Of a DNA stretch of 64,000 nt, positions 1-9,800 are shown in pieces (the first letter of the stretch is position 1; every line of letters starts with the position of its first letter). Both the position numbers and the translations under genes were made by a program. This DNA is from Gammaproteobacteria bacterium UBA5078 (GTDB lineage: Bacteria > Pseudomonadota > Gammaproteobacteria > Pseudomonadales > Pseudohongiellaceae), in assembly GCA_002416505.1 (NCBI GenBank), contig DIAM01000017.1, positions 33,905-97,904 on the forward strand. The letters are read 5' to 3'. The notes beneath the pieces were generated by a model. It worked only from the letters and a program-made list of their open reading frames with translations, was not told the origin of the DNA and searched no databases.

Positions 1-1
1 T

Positions 2-1936
2 GCTCAGACTAGCTACTTCTCACGTCGTAACTATAACCGTGGTTCACCCTCTAACCCAGGTGGTCGCGTAAGCGAGTTGCCAGGTATTCGTGGCGAGTTG
101 CCCGGTAACCCTTTCCGTGCAGTATCCTCAACTGGTGCTCCATTGTTCGCAGCTGATGCGAACGGCGACGGCGTTCCGGATCGCAATGCTTCAGGTGTGG
201 TAATTCTTGATCCTGCCGGCATCGCGTTCAACGAAGACGTGACTTTCGGCGCGTGGCGCCCATGGGGTAAGCAAGGGACGTTGCCTTCGCAGTTAGGTGC
301 TGATGGCGCTACTGTGGGCGATGCCTATATCCGCGGTGTGCGTCAAGCATTCAAGGCTGACTTCGCAGTACCCTACCTGAACGACTGGCGCGGTAATGCG
401 ACATACACCTTCTCTTATCAGCAGGATAAGAGCATGGCGAACAACTTCAGCTTGGCTGCACTGACACAAGGCTTGAACTGTGACGTGGTCAACGACCGCG
501 AAGCCTGTTTCAACCCCTTCGTTTCTGCCGATGGTTCAAACTTGAACACTCAGGCAGTTGCTGATTCTACGTATGTACAGAATCGTGTTAACGACGAAGA
601 CAAGCTGCAGACATTCGACTTAGTGTTGAACGGTGTAATCTCTCCAGGCGGCTTCGAATTACCAGGCGGCACTATCGGTGCAGCATTCGGCTATCAGCGT
701 CGTGAAGACCGTTTCAGCAACGTGCCTTCATTGCACAGCTTGACTGGTGACGTGTTCATCGGCGCGCAACTGTTCCCGAATAGCGATGGTCGTTCTGTAG
801 ATGCATACTTCGCAGAGCTTTCATTGCCACTTCTAGACAACTTAGAGTTGAGCTTGGCACTTCGTGACGAGTCTTACTCTACTGGTCAGGGCTCTACCGA
901 TCCTAAGTACGGCATCGTGTACACGCCAATCGACCGTCTGACACTGCGTGCGAGCGCGGGCTCCTCTTTCGTTGCGCCTTCATTGTCGCAGTTGAACGAT
1001 CCAGAGTCCTGTGGTCTGACAAACGTGGCTGACCCGTTCACTTCTTTTGCGGCATTCACTGCAAACTGCTCGAGCGGTAACCCACTATTGGTGCCTGAGT
1101 CTGCCGATACATTGAGCGTTGGTTTCGAGCTAGACTTGATCGAAGGCATGATGGTGTCTGTTGACTATAGCGAGACTGACTTCACCGATCGTATCATCGC
1201 CTCTACAACTAACGATGTATTGAGCGCTGACTTCTTCAACTTCAAGCAAGCCACTGGCTTCAGCGGGACTGATAAGCCAACGCTAGCACAGGTTGCTGCA
1301 TGGAATGCTGATCCACGTTCGGACAAGCGCATCGTGCGTGACCCGAACAACATGGCACAGATCGATCGCATCTACTCAGGTGACTCGAATGCGTCAAGCA
1401 TGCTAGTGAAGGCCTATGACTTGAATTGGTCTTACCGCTTCTCTGTTGGCGACATCGGCATGTTCAATCTCGGTCTGAATGCGACTTATGTCGATTCATA
1501 CCAGTACCAGTTGTCAGTTGACCGTCCTGTTGTAGAAGGCAAAGGCCTGCAGAACGATAACACTGGCGCAGTACCTCCAATGCCAGAGTGGAAAGCAAAC
1601 CTGAATATGGGTTGGTTGATGGGACAGCACAGTGCAAACGTCACTGTACGCTACATCGACGACATGGTATTCGACGCAAACCCATTCTCCTTCCAGCGTG
1701 CGTTGCCATTCAGCAACTACCGCGCTACTTCTGAGTTGCATGCCTCTACTATCGTAGATGCGTCTTACAACTTCAGCCAGTTGGAAGCTTTGGGCGGCGA
1801 GTTCGCGTTCACTGTTGGTGCACGTAACCTGTTCGACCGCTTGCCACAGAAAGTGCCAATGCTAGGTGGTATGGAATCGACTCTATATGACCCAACAGGC
1901 CGCATGGTCTACGCACGTGTCACTTACGAGATGTAA
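2..1936 (+). CDS. TonB-dependent receptor, C-terminal part (5' truncated by window edge)
   Basis: The frame is open from base 2 to the TAA at 1934-1936, so the gene continues upstream of the window and only about 644 C-terminal residues are seen. The product is the beta-barrel part of a TonB-dependent outer-membrane receptor. The signs are alternating short amphipathic strands, large loops rich in Asn, Asp and Ser, paired cysteines in loops (for example around 475-500 and 1010-1070) and the C-terminal signature ARNLFDR followed by a YDPTGR strand and a final aromatic/Met end (VTYEM). The plug domain and TonB box are outside the window. The C-terminus resembles that of the complete receptor at 35092-37941 (KAN...W...QHS, RN(L/M)F, LYDP.GR), so the two are paralogues. 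Such receptors import siderophores, vitamins, sugars or peptides; the substrate cannot be told. A strong terminator follows. Confidence 0.93.
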   Translation, partial: AQTSYFSRRNYNRGSPSNPGGRVSELPGIRGELPGNPFRAVSSTGAPLFAADANGDGVPDRNASGVVILDPAGIAFNEDVTFGAWRPWGKQGTLPSQLGADGATVGDAYIRGVRQAFKADFAVPYLNDWRGNATYTFSYQQDKSMANNFSLAALTQGLNCDVVNDREACFNPFVSADGSNLNTQAVADSTYVQNRVNDEDKLQTFDLVLNGVISPGGFELPGGTIGAAFGYQRREDRFSNVPSLHSLTGDVFIGAQLFPNSDGRSVDAYFAELSLPLLDNLELSLALRDESYSTGQGSTDPKYGIVYTPIDRLTLRASAGSSFVAPSLSQLNDPESCGLTNVADPFTSFAAFTANCSSGNPLLVPESADTLSVGFELDLIEGMMVSVDYSETDFTDRIIASTTNDVLSADFFNFKQATGFSGTDKPTLAQVAAWNADPRSDKRIVRDPNNMAQIDRIYSGDSNASSMLVKAYDLNWSYRFSVGDIGMFNLGLNATYVDSYQYQLSVDRPVVEGKGLQNDNTGAVPPMPEWKANLNMGWLMGQHSANVTVRYIDDMVFDANPFSFQRALPFSNYRATSELHASTIVDASYNFSQLEALGGEFAFTVGARNLFDRLPQKVPMLGGMESTLYDPTGRMVYARVTYEM

Positions 1937-1980
1937 GAGCGATACGCGCATGCCGGTTTATCCGGTGTAGCAAAATCAAA

Positions 1981-2011
1981 GGGCGTCTCCCTCGGGAGGC
2001 GCCCTTTTTTT
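1981..2011 (+). terminator. Rho-independent terminator after the TonB receptor gene
   Basis: GGGCGTCTCC pairs with GGAGGCGCCC (10 bp, one G-U) around a short loop and runs directly into seven T. It lies 44 bp after the receptor stop codon. Confidence 0.93.
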
Positions 2012-2214
2012 ATTGCCCTAAACGAAGCAAATTCTATGAGCCTCACCGGTGCCGAGTGTTCCAAGGCATGGCGCCATGGCGCATTGTTTGTTCGGAAGGC
2101 GCAAGGATTCATTCAGCCCCCCACAACGCGGGGTGGTGCAGTGCCACCGACCTAACTAATATCCTCTCGACCCAGTGCGCTGGGAATCTTCGATTTCGTA
2201 GTGAGGGCTTGGTG

Positions 2215-3180
2215 ATGTTGTCAGTGATGCCGTTGTGGAGAGGCTTTCTGGGAATGATCGTACTTTGTGTGGCGGTCAATGGTGTGGCGCAGGACCTACC
2301 GGGTTCGGCGGTGAGTGATAGCGTTGTCGGCCAGAGCGCGACTAGCTTAGTGGGCCTCGCACAGCAGCGTTACCCAGAGCTCTTCACGGGCCCCACGAGC
2401 TGGCGTACATTCGACGGTTTCTTCTATAAATACTATTCAGCAAGTGGCGTTTACCTAGGCATAAATGGACCCGATCTGTATCTATTGGGCGGCCCGTTCG
2501 GCGCGACGGTACAGTATCAGGGCAAGGTGGCCGATGCGCTTATCACGTTGCAAGGAGGCGGTACAGGTAGCGGTGGCGCTAGCGAGTTGTTTAAGAACGT
2601 CACTACCGGCAATACGCTGCTCGACCTGCTTGGCTATTTCAGTTCTATCACCTTGAGTTACGGGACGGTGAGCTCCTTCGCCACTGTCCAGGCAGCGGTT
2701 GCGCTCGAAACACAGGGTCAGGAGCCGGTGAATGGCGTTACGACAGATGTCGTCGCCCTGACTCTGTCAGGTAGTAACCTGTCGGCGCCTGTGGTCTACA
2801 AGATGTGGGTGGATGCGCAGGGCACGATTGTTAAACTACGCCAGAACGGCTATGACTTCGTGATGCCCGCATCCAATGCGGTAGGTGCTGGCCTTGTCAG
2901 TGGCATGTTGCTCGCGCTGAGGGCGGCCGATGCCCCATCGGTACGGGCGGCGCTGAATGACACTCTACAAGACCGCGCCGCCGTTACCCAGAAGACACAG
3001 GCACGTGTGATCTCTGGCTTGAATGTGCAAACCCTCGCGCTGCAGATAGGCGATGGTGCAAGTACCACGATCCTGCTCGAGGTGAGCGACTTCGGGTCCT
3101 TCGCGATGGCCACGAAGATGTCGTCGACGCTGGGTGGCAGCACCAGCAGTTTCGAGATTACGAGCGCGGCGCTACGCTAG
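2215..3180 (+). CDS. Secreted protein with a YPxLF...YLG repeat-type domain, function unknown
   Basis: The start is the ATG at 2215, preceded by GAGGG at 2203-2207. A longer open frame upstream lacks a ribosome site and reads as non-coding. The 321-residue product opens with a signal peptide (MLSVMPLWRGFLGMIVLC, cut near VAQD). Next comes a segment with QQRYPELFTG, an aromatic YKYYSASGVYLG stretch and a DLYLLGG end. I recall this YPxxF/YxxYxxxxxYLG/VYxLGG pattern from many uncharacterised secreted or lipid-anchored proteobacterial proteins. The remaining ~200 residues are Ser/Thr/Ala/Val-rich and beta-like, with no motif I recognise. No cysteine lipobox is seen. The 3' end overlaps the convergent gene at 3158-3796 by 23 nt. 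Confidence 0.72.
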   Translation: MLSVMPLWRGFLGMIVLCVAVNGVAQDLPGSAVSDSVVGQSATSLVGLAQQRYPELFTGPTSWRTFDGFFYKYYSASGVYLGINGPDLYLLGGPFGATVQYQGKVADALITLQGGGTGSGGASELFKNVTTGNTLLDLLGYFSSITLSYGTVSSFATVQAAVALETQGQEPVNGVTTDVVALTLSGSNLSAPVVYKMWVDAQGTIVKLRQNGYDFVMPASNAVGAGLVSGMLLALRAADAPSVRAALNDTLQDRAAVTQKTQARVISGLNVQTLALQIGDGASTTILLEVSDFGSFAMATKMSSTLGGSTSSFEITSAALR

Positions 3181-3796
3181 GCTTATCCTTCCCTGTGCTA
3201 TTCGCCCTCAGCAGCAGGCGGACCCCCGTCACGCTGATGAGGATCAAGAGTAATAGGCCGCATACCCCCAAGACCTTGTCTAGGGGTTTGATGCCAGTCC
3301 ACTGCAGGTAGTGCACGCGATACATGCGGTCTATCCACCTCGTATCGAGACCATTCTGTTGCAGGCTTAGGGTGTTCCATTGCAGGCTAATTGTGGCGCC
3401 AGTACTAGTGAGGTAGGGCGCTGCGTTGGAGTCGAGTAGCTCGCCGTAGCGCTCGGTCTTGAGTGCGATGGCGTCGTTTATCAAGGCGCGGCGTTGCTGC
3501 TCGTCAGCCTGGAAAGGCGCTAGCGTGGCGGCATCCAGATTGCGCCAGCCGGCGGCGCTGCGCACCAGCACATGAGTGCCTAAATTGCTGCGCAGGACCC
3601 TATATTCGAGCCAGCCCTCTTGCGGACTAATCGTCAAGGGCTCGGTCAAGGCATAGCTGCGCACCGGCAATGCCTCATAGGCGGCGCCATAGCCTGGCTG
3701 GATGAGGAATACTAAGCCCGTTAGGCACCAGGCCAGCAAGGGTGTCAGGAGTGCGATTCCGCTCCAGCGGTGCACTCGGTGCTTGGGAAGTGCCAC
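3158..3796 (-). CDS. PepSY-like membrane protein
   Basis: The 212-residue protein has two membrane spans. The first (about residues 11-32) follows HRVHRWSGI, the second lies near the C-terminus (about 178-197, LGVCGLLLLILISVTGVRLLL). A periplasmic domain sits between them. The HR.H.W.G start and the exit segment YRVHYLQWTG are typical of PepSY-associated transmembrane proteins, which accompany iron uptake or flavin-linked reductases. The family call is from motif pattern only. The gene starts 2 nt after the nhaA stop codon on the same strand, so the two are probably cotranscribed. It ends by overlapping the convergent secreted-protein gene. Confidence 0.62.
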   Translation of the reverse strand: MALPKHRVHRWSGIALLTPLLAWCLTGLVFLIQPGYGAAYEALPVRSYALTEPLTISPQEGWLEYRVLRSNLGTHVLVRSAAGWRNLDAATLAPFQADEQQRRALINDAIALKTERYGELLDSNAAPYLTSTGATISLQWNTLSLQQNGLDTRWIDRMYRVHYLQWTGIKPLDKVLGVCGLLLLILISVTGVRLLLRANSTGKDKPSVAPRS

Positions 3797-3798
3797 CT

Positions 3799-4989
3799 CT
3801 AACTCTTCGCTTCTTTATTCATGTTGTAGCGCAGCAATAGGTATCCAACGATTCCCGAAAGAAGCGAGCCGATGAGAATGCCTAGTCGCTCGTCGAAGAT
3901 CCTATCCACACCGGTGCTCTCGAAGGCAAGAGAGCCGATGAATAGACTCATCGTGAACCCGATGCCGCATAAGATGCCGGTGCCATACATCGACACCCAA
4001 TTCATGCCCTCGGGCATGTCGGTTAGTTTCAACTTAATCGCTATCCAGCACATGCTAAACACGCCGATCTGTTTGCCCAAGAAAAGTCCTAAGGTGATGC
4101 CTAGTGGAACGCCATGCATGACCTGCTCTAGGCCGACACCGGCAAGGCTGATGCCCGCATTGGCGAAGGCGAACACTGGCAGTATGACGAAGGCGACTAG
4201 GGTGTGCAGGTCGTATTCCCATTCCTGCAATGGCCGCGCGTCGGGATCGGCTTTGTCGCGCATGGGGATGAATAAGGCCAGAATCACGCCAGTCAATGTG
4301 GCGTGGACACCCGATTTGAGCATCGCGACCCACATCACGATTCCCACCATGCGGTAGATGCTGCGCGATGTGACGCCGGCGCGATTGAGTGCAAAGAGGA
4401 TAGGGATGCAGACGCCGGCGATAAGCAGCGAGAGCAGCGATATCTGCGCCGTATAGAACGCCGCGATGATTATGATTGCGCCGATGTCGTCGAAGATGGC
4501 CAGAGAGGTTAGGAATATCTTCACGCTAATAGGCACGCGTGAGCCCAGTAAGGAAAGAATGCCAAGGGCGAATGCAATGTCGGTCGCCGCCGGAATTGCC
4601 CAGCCCGAGGTGGCAGCGTCGTCGCCGCGATTGATAAAGAGGTAGATTGCCGCCGGGAATAGCATTCCGCCGATCGCCCCGAAGCCGGGCAATACGACTT
4701 TGCGCATGTCCGATAGTTCGCCCTCCATGACTTCCCGCTTGAGCTCAAGCCCGACGAGGAAGAAGAAAATCGCCATTAAGCCGTCGTTGATCCACAGCAG
4801 CAGCGGCTTGGCGACGACGAGCTCGCCAAGACTCACCTGTACTGGGGTGTCGATTATCAGGGCATACCAAACATCGAGAGGGGAGTTGGCCAATATCATC
4901 GCCAGCGCCGCGGCGAACATGAGTAAGATGCCACTCGCCGATTCCATGCGAAAGAAGTTGTTGATGCTGGTCTGTGCGGTCTGGATCAT
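3799..4989 (-). CDS. nhaA: Na+/H+ antiporter NhaA
   Basis: This 396-residue inner-membrane protein exchanges sodium for protons and supports pH and salt homeostasis. About twelve hydrophobic spans are visible. Family landmarks are all present: FFRMESASGILL at the N-terminus, GLELKREVMEGEL, the unwound-helix motif AATDIAFALG (Asp137) and the ion-binding pair AIFDDIGAIII (Asp167, Asp168). The ATG at 4989 was chosen because it aligns with the usual NhaA N-terminus; a TTG at 5016 would add nine residues and cannot be excluded. The length matches E. coli NhaA (388 residues). The PepSY-like gene follows with a 2-nt gap. Confidence 0.96.
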   Translation of the reverse strand: MIQTAQTSINNFFRMESASGILLMFAAALAMILANSPLDVWYALIIDTPVQVSLGELVVAKPLLLWINDGLMAIFFFLVGLELKREVMEGELSDMRKVVLPGFGAIGGMLFPAAIYLFINRGDDAATSGWAIPAATDIAFALGILSLLGSRVPISVKIFLTSLAIFDDIGAIIIIAAFYTAQISLLSLLIAGVCIPILFALNRAGVTSRSIYRMVGIVMWVAMLKSGVHATLTGVILALFIPMRDKADPDARPLQEWEYDLHTLVAFVILPVFAFANAGISLAGVGLEQVMHGVPLGITLGLFLGKQIGVFSMCWIAIKLKLTDMPEGMNWVSMYGTGILCGIGFTMSLFIGSLAFESTGVDRIFDERLGILIGSLLSGIVGYLLLRYNMNKEAKS

Positions 4990-5126
4990 ATTCGGTGGGC
5001 CCTGTCTGTGAATCAAAAGGCCTCGAAGAATAGCCTATTTCCGGTGTCGACATCTAGGCGATGGTCAGCTGTTTGCAAACTCACTATCATGTTCATTCAA
5101 TACGAATGTAAAAGGGGGGTAGACCA

Positions 5127-6077
5127 ATGTTAATGAAAAGACGAATGGGTTTTGCGGTGTTAATCATGTCGATGTTCAACTTCGCAGCGCCGAGTGTGGC
5201 GCGTGCCGATATCTGGGATGAGGTAGAGCACGGTTTTGCGGACAGCGACGGGGTTAAGATTCACTATGCCAGCATAGGTGAGGGACCGCTCGTCATCATG
5301 ATTCATGGTTTTCCGGACTTCTGGTATAGCTGGCGCGAACAGATGACGGCCTTGAAGGGGGACTATAAGGTCGTGGCGATCGATCAGCGCGGCTATAATC
5401 GCAGCGATAAACCCGAGGGCGAGGAGCAGTACGCCATGCCTCTGCTGATCGCGGATGTCGCCGCGGTAATCCGTCATTTCGGGCAAGAGAAGGCGATCAT
5501 TGTGGGGCACGATTGGGGCGGAGCGGTCTCCTGGCAGTTCGCGTTCAATTACCCACAGATGGTGGATAAGCTGGTCATTCTGAATCTACCCCATCCAGTG
5601 GGGCAGCTGCGTGAGTTGACCATCAACCCTACCCAACGCGCCAGCACCGCCTATGCGCAGCGCTTTCAAGCGGGCTCTCCTAGTGATCCAGACATCTTCT
5701 TCGGCATGCCGATGACGCCGCAGACACTGTCCGGTTGGGTGACAGATCCCGAGGCGAGGAAGCGCTACATAGAGGCATTCGAGCTTTCCGACTTCGACGC
5801 CATGCTGGCCTTCTACAAACAGAACTATCCGACCTTGCGCGAGGCCAGCACCGAGATCCCCGCGCCCCCACCCGTGCCGCATTTGAAGATGCCCGTGCTG
5901 ATCTTCCATGGCCTCGCCGATACCGCCCTGCACTCCGACGGCTTGAACAACACCTGGGACTGGATCGACGCGGATACCACGATCGTGACAGTGCCTAGGG
6001 CAGGCCACTTCGTCCAGCAAGATGCGGCCCCACTGGTCTCATCGACTCTCTACTGGTGGTTGCAAGCGCGGCGCTAG
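5127..6077 (+). CDS. Secreted alpha/beta hydrolase, epoxide-hydrolase-like
   Basis: The 316-residue product begins with a signal peptide (to about VARA at residue 27), so it acts in the periplasm or outside. The fold markers are HGFPDFWYSWR (oxyanion region), DQRGYNRSDKP, the nucleophile elbow VGHDWGG with Asp129, and the C-terminal RAGHF with His294. An Asp nucleophile followed by Trp and the NLPHP segment point to the epoxide hydrolase/haloacetate dehalogenase branch rather than to Ser esterases. A strong ribosome site, AAAGGGGGG, lies about 8 nt before ATG 5127. The substrate is unknown. The gene is divergent from nhaA and shares a hairpin terminator region with the convergent Hsp20 gene. 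Confidence 0.85.
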   Translation: MLMKRRMGFAVLIMSMFNFAAPSVARADIWDEVEHGFADSDGVKIHYASIGEGPLVIMIHGFPDFWYSWREQMTALKGDYKVVAIDQRGYNRSDKPEGEEQYAMPLLIADVAAVIRHFGQEKAIIVGHDWGGAVSWQFAFNYPQMVDKLVILNLPHPVGQLRELTINPTQRASTAYAQRFQAGSPSDPDIFFGMPMTPQTLSGWVTDPEARKRYIEAFELSDFDAMLAFYKQNYPTLREASTEIPAPPPVPHLKMPVLIFHGLADTALHSDGLNNTWDWIDADTTIVTVPRAGHFVQQDAAPLVSSTLYWWLQARR

Positions 6078-6121
6078 GCGCTGCTGTCGAGCTCGCCGCA
6101 CTGCAAAGGTCAGGCATCGCT

Positions 6122-6155
6122 GTGAGCCTGACCTTCGCAGGCTCACGATAGTTTT
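6122..6155 (+). terminator. Hairpin terminator between hydrolase and Hsp20 genes
   Basis: GTGAGCCTG (6122-6130) and CAGGCTCAC (6138-6146) form a perfect 9-bp stem with a 7-nt loop, followed by GATAGTTTT on the plus strand. The stem overlaps the stop codon of the minus-strand Hsp20 gene, so it may serve both convergent genes. Confidence 0.7.
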
Positions 6156-6754
6156 GGGATTCTGATCACCACTGCAGAGTCCGATCTCTCGGTCTGCATT
6201 CCCGTGGCATCCACCGGCGAGTTGAAGGGAATGGCGCGCGAGAGTTGACGCATACTGGTGCTGCTCATCTGTCGGCCGCCGTTGTTGTTCTGCACCTCGG
6301 TGCGGACCTGCGCAGAGATCGAGAGCGTGTTGTCGTCGAGCTCTGTCGCCAGCTCCACATCGCTGTCCTGAGTAAGTGAGATCACCACCCGGTACTCATC
6401 TTTGGACTCTTCCACTTCTATTAGAGCCGGGGGAGTATTCGCGAAACCTGTTCCTAAACCAATACCGCCGAGATTAAATAGCGCAGGATCAGTGCCAATG
6501 CTCCCGAAGAGTTGATCCATGCGCTGCTGCATCTGCGTGAACGGATCTAAGAGCGATGGCTGGATTTGTGCCTGCTGCGCTGCAGACCTCTCGAGCTTGT
6601 CGAGGATCCTCTGGCGACTGTCTTGCGTGTAGTCTTGTGCTTGGGTATTGAGCAGAACTGGAGAGCGCCCCAGCGTTATGCCGATCCAGAGGCTGCCAAG
6701 CAGGGCAGAGCAGGTCAGTGCGGTTGTGAGTAAAGCGCGTTTGTTAAGTTGCAT
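6143..6754 (-). CDS. Membrane-anchored Hsp20/alpha-crystallin family protein
   Basis: The 203-residue product has an N-terminal hydrophobic segment (about residues 8-30) that acts as signal peptide or anchor. A linker and an amphipathic region follow (DPFTQMQQRMDQLFGS, the usual Hsp20 N-terminal box). Residues ~108-203 look like an alpha-crystallin beta-sandwich: IEVEESKDEYRVVISL, DNTLSISAQV and a final VVIRIPKL in place of the usual GVLTI(x)P. Small heat-shock proteins hold unfolding clients without ATP. Most are cytoplasmic, so a membrane-targeted version is unusual and suggests an envelope role. It sits between a secreted hydrolase and the tam genes; regulation is not visible. Confidence 0.8.
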   Translation of the reverse strand: MQLNKRALLTTALTCSALLGSLWIGITLGRSPVLLNTQAQDYTQDSRQRILDKLERSAAQQAQIQPSLLDPFTQMQQRMDQLFGSIGTDPALFNLGGIGLGTGFANTPPALIEVEESKDEYRVVISLTQDSDVELATELDDNTLSISAQVRTEVQNNNGGRQMSSTSMRQLSRAIPFNSPVDATGMQTERSDSAVVIRIPKLS

Positions 6755-6869
6755 CTGTTCACCTCATTAAATTCGTCACGAAATGAATTGCCGGATGCGG
6801 GCCAATGGCTCCGTGCTCTAAAAAATAAGGGAGGTGGTGAAAAATTTCAAGGGCCAGCAGCCAGTGCTA

Positions 6870-9800
6870 TTAGCGTTCGACGGTGTACTTAATATCGACA
6901 CTCTGGCTACTGCCGGACTTCGCCTCGAGTTTGATGCGATCGCTAATGCTGTAATCCACCGCGAGCGTAGACTCCGTCTCGAAGAGGCCGACACCGTAGC
7001 GAATAAAGATCTTAGGCGTGAGGTATTTGCCTAGGGTGAGGCTGCTATTGCTGGTGTCTCCGGTGCTATTGATCGCCAGGGTGTCGAGGCCCAGCTGCGA
7101 GCGCACCTGGTTGGTAAAGGACTTGCCCTGATTGATCCCGAGGCTCGTGATTGCCCCGGCCAGCGCGTTGCTGTCTTGATTGCCCATCTCGGCGAATGGT
7201 TTGCCGGTAATTAGCACCGCCAAGATGTCGCTGTCGGGCAGAGAGGGGGTGGAGAATAGCTGGCTACGGATGTTGCGCAGCGTACCGTTCATCTGCACAC
7301 CAGCCTTCACGTCCTCTGTCTCGCGGACCGCGCGAATATCGAGGGCGGGGTTGCCCATGCTGCCGAAAAACAACAATTTACCGTGTTCGATATCGAGGCG
7401 GCGGCCATAGGTTTCATAGTAGCCCTCGACGACTGTCAACTCGCCATAGGTGAGCGGCGATCCAGTATCGCGCTGCGTGATCTCGAGGGCGCCGGCGAGT
7501 TGTGCATCCAAGCCGAAACCCCTGAAGCGTGCCTCATCTCCCAATTTAATGGAGACCTCGGCAGTCATGTCTAAGTTGCTGAGAATGCCGCGGTCCGCCT
7601 GCGCGGCGTTGCGCACAGTAGGGCTCTGCGGGCCGTTGTCTACGATGACGGTGTCAGTAGAGACATCGATAGCCGACTCTGGTAATTCGGTGAGTTGCAC
7701 ATCGACCACCGGAAGTGTGAGCGTGCCAGTAATATTCAGGCTGCTGGAGTTACCGGTGACCCGAAGGTCGGGAGAGATCTTGACTAGAATCTCCGCGTCA
7801 TTTGCTAGGGTAAAATTATCGCCGTCGATGCTGATCTCGAAGCTTCGCTGCGGCGTTAAAGGCGTGTTTATCTCACTGAAGAATTGCAGCGTGCCGTCGC
7901 CCGAGGTGGCATGCCCCTGAATCGCGACCGTTTGGTTGATATCGCTGGTGACATTCGCCGCAATATCCCGCAACTCTAGGCCCAGTCCCGGGATATCGAC
8001 AGCGGCATTAGTGAGCGCAAGATTACCGCCGAAGCGAGGGGCGGCGATAGAGCCGGAGATCAGGGTGAGGCCCTGTAATTGCCCTTGGGTGTTCTGCAAG
8101 GTGGGCAGGAAGGCTTCTATCCAGCTTAGGTCGTCGAAGGCAAGGTCGACGCGCCCGTCCAAGCTCTGGTCCGCGCGCACAGTCAATGCAGCGTCGGCAT
8201 TGCCCTGCACGGACATGCCGCTGTCGGCGAGATTGGGCTGATAAAAGTCCAGGGTGCTCGTGATCTGCCACTCGTTGTCGTTGCGCGTGCCATCGATCTG
8301 GGCATTGCGCCAATGGAAGGTCTGAGGCTCTAATGGCTCGGCCTCGACAGTGGCCAAGTCGTCTACTTCTGCGACTACTGGCTCTACGTGAATCATGCCT
8401 TCGCCGGCATCCACATTGAAGCGCAGGGTAAGAGCGGTCGGGTCAGCGGAGAGCGTGCCGGTTGCGCTGGCCTCTACGCGTAGGCTGCCCTCGGCGCGGC
8501 TACCCTCTGGTAATTGCGGCAATAACGCAGCGACCATTTGATCGGTCTGTACGCCGGTGATCGGGGCATTGAAATGACTCAAGGGGTAGTCAAGTAATTG
8601 AAGGTTCGCGGTGATTGCACCAGTGCTGGCCCAGAGCGCGTCTAGACAGAGTGTGCTCTGTTCCTGCAGCCAGCATTGCTGGCTTAGCGTGACAGACTCT
8701 GCGCTTATGGTGAGGGTCGGTTCGCCCTCTAGTTGCCACTGACCGAGGTCGCTGAGAATGCGGCCATCGCGCATGCTCCCGCTCCACTGTAGCGGCTCTT
8801 CGAATTGCACCGCTCCCCTTAGCGCTAGATCAAACTCTCCCAGAGGTGCGCGGACAGCGAATGTGACTTGATGGTCGGCAGGTGTTCCCTGTGCCGACAA
8901 GGCAACGGAGTCGATGCGCTGTGGGTTCTCGCCGCTAGTCTCGATGCCGATGGCGTCGATCTCGACCACATTACGATTGTTGAGGTACTCGCCATTGGCG
9001 CGGAAACTGTCGATGCGAGTGCCCGCGAAATTAAGCCCATTGCCGCGCGCGTCGAGGTTGATCTGCGGTGCCTCGGGAGTGCCGCGCAGCGTGCCGGTAG
9101 CATCGATGCTGCCGGAGAGCAGGGGAGAGAGTGTGCCAAGGTCGGAGGCGTCAATTTCCCAGTTCAGGTAGATAGTCTGTGACCAATTGCCGGTGAGCGA
9201 GAGGGTAGTGCTGCCGCTGGCGGCGCGCAGATCGTCGACCTGTAGCCCGTCCTGGCCATAGACGAGGTTGCCTTGCGCGCTGAGCGGATAGTTATTGAGT
9301 TCGCCGGTCACGTCGATGATGCGCAGCTCGCCTTCGAAACCGTTAGCGCTTTGCTGCAAGTGTAAATCGCCACTACCGTTGAGTGCGCCAATGATTAGCC
9401 CCTCTGGTAGAAAGGGCTGGTACTGCTCGCCGTTGTGTTCCTGCACGTCTAGGTGCGCGTCTACGCTTAAGCCGTCCTGCCAACCCAGCATGCCGTTCAC
9501 GGCGATGCGACCAGTGGCGCTAGTCACGATAAGAGTCTCTACCTCTAGACTCTGCCCTGACCAGCGAGTCGCCCACTGTAAGTCTAGGGGCGGGACGATG
9601 TTCTGGCCGAGTGGGTCTTCGGCGGTGACACTGGCATCGCCCGAGAATCGTATCGCCTCGAAGCTGCCATGTGTCGTGATTTGCGCGGAATCTATGCGCA
9701 GGCGGCGCCCTCCCGCTAGGCCGGCGGAGCTGAGGACTTGGGGGTCGATGCGATGGTTTAATTCGAAGCGTCGTTCCGTCGTCTCACTGTTTAGCAAGTT

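Noticed and set aside
3872..4357. Long antisense frame opposite nhaA (161 codons)
   Set aside because: Opposite a clearly conserved antiporter gene, with composition typical of antisense shadow frames and no ribosome site.
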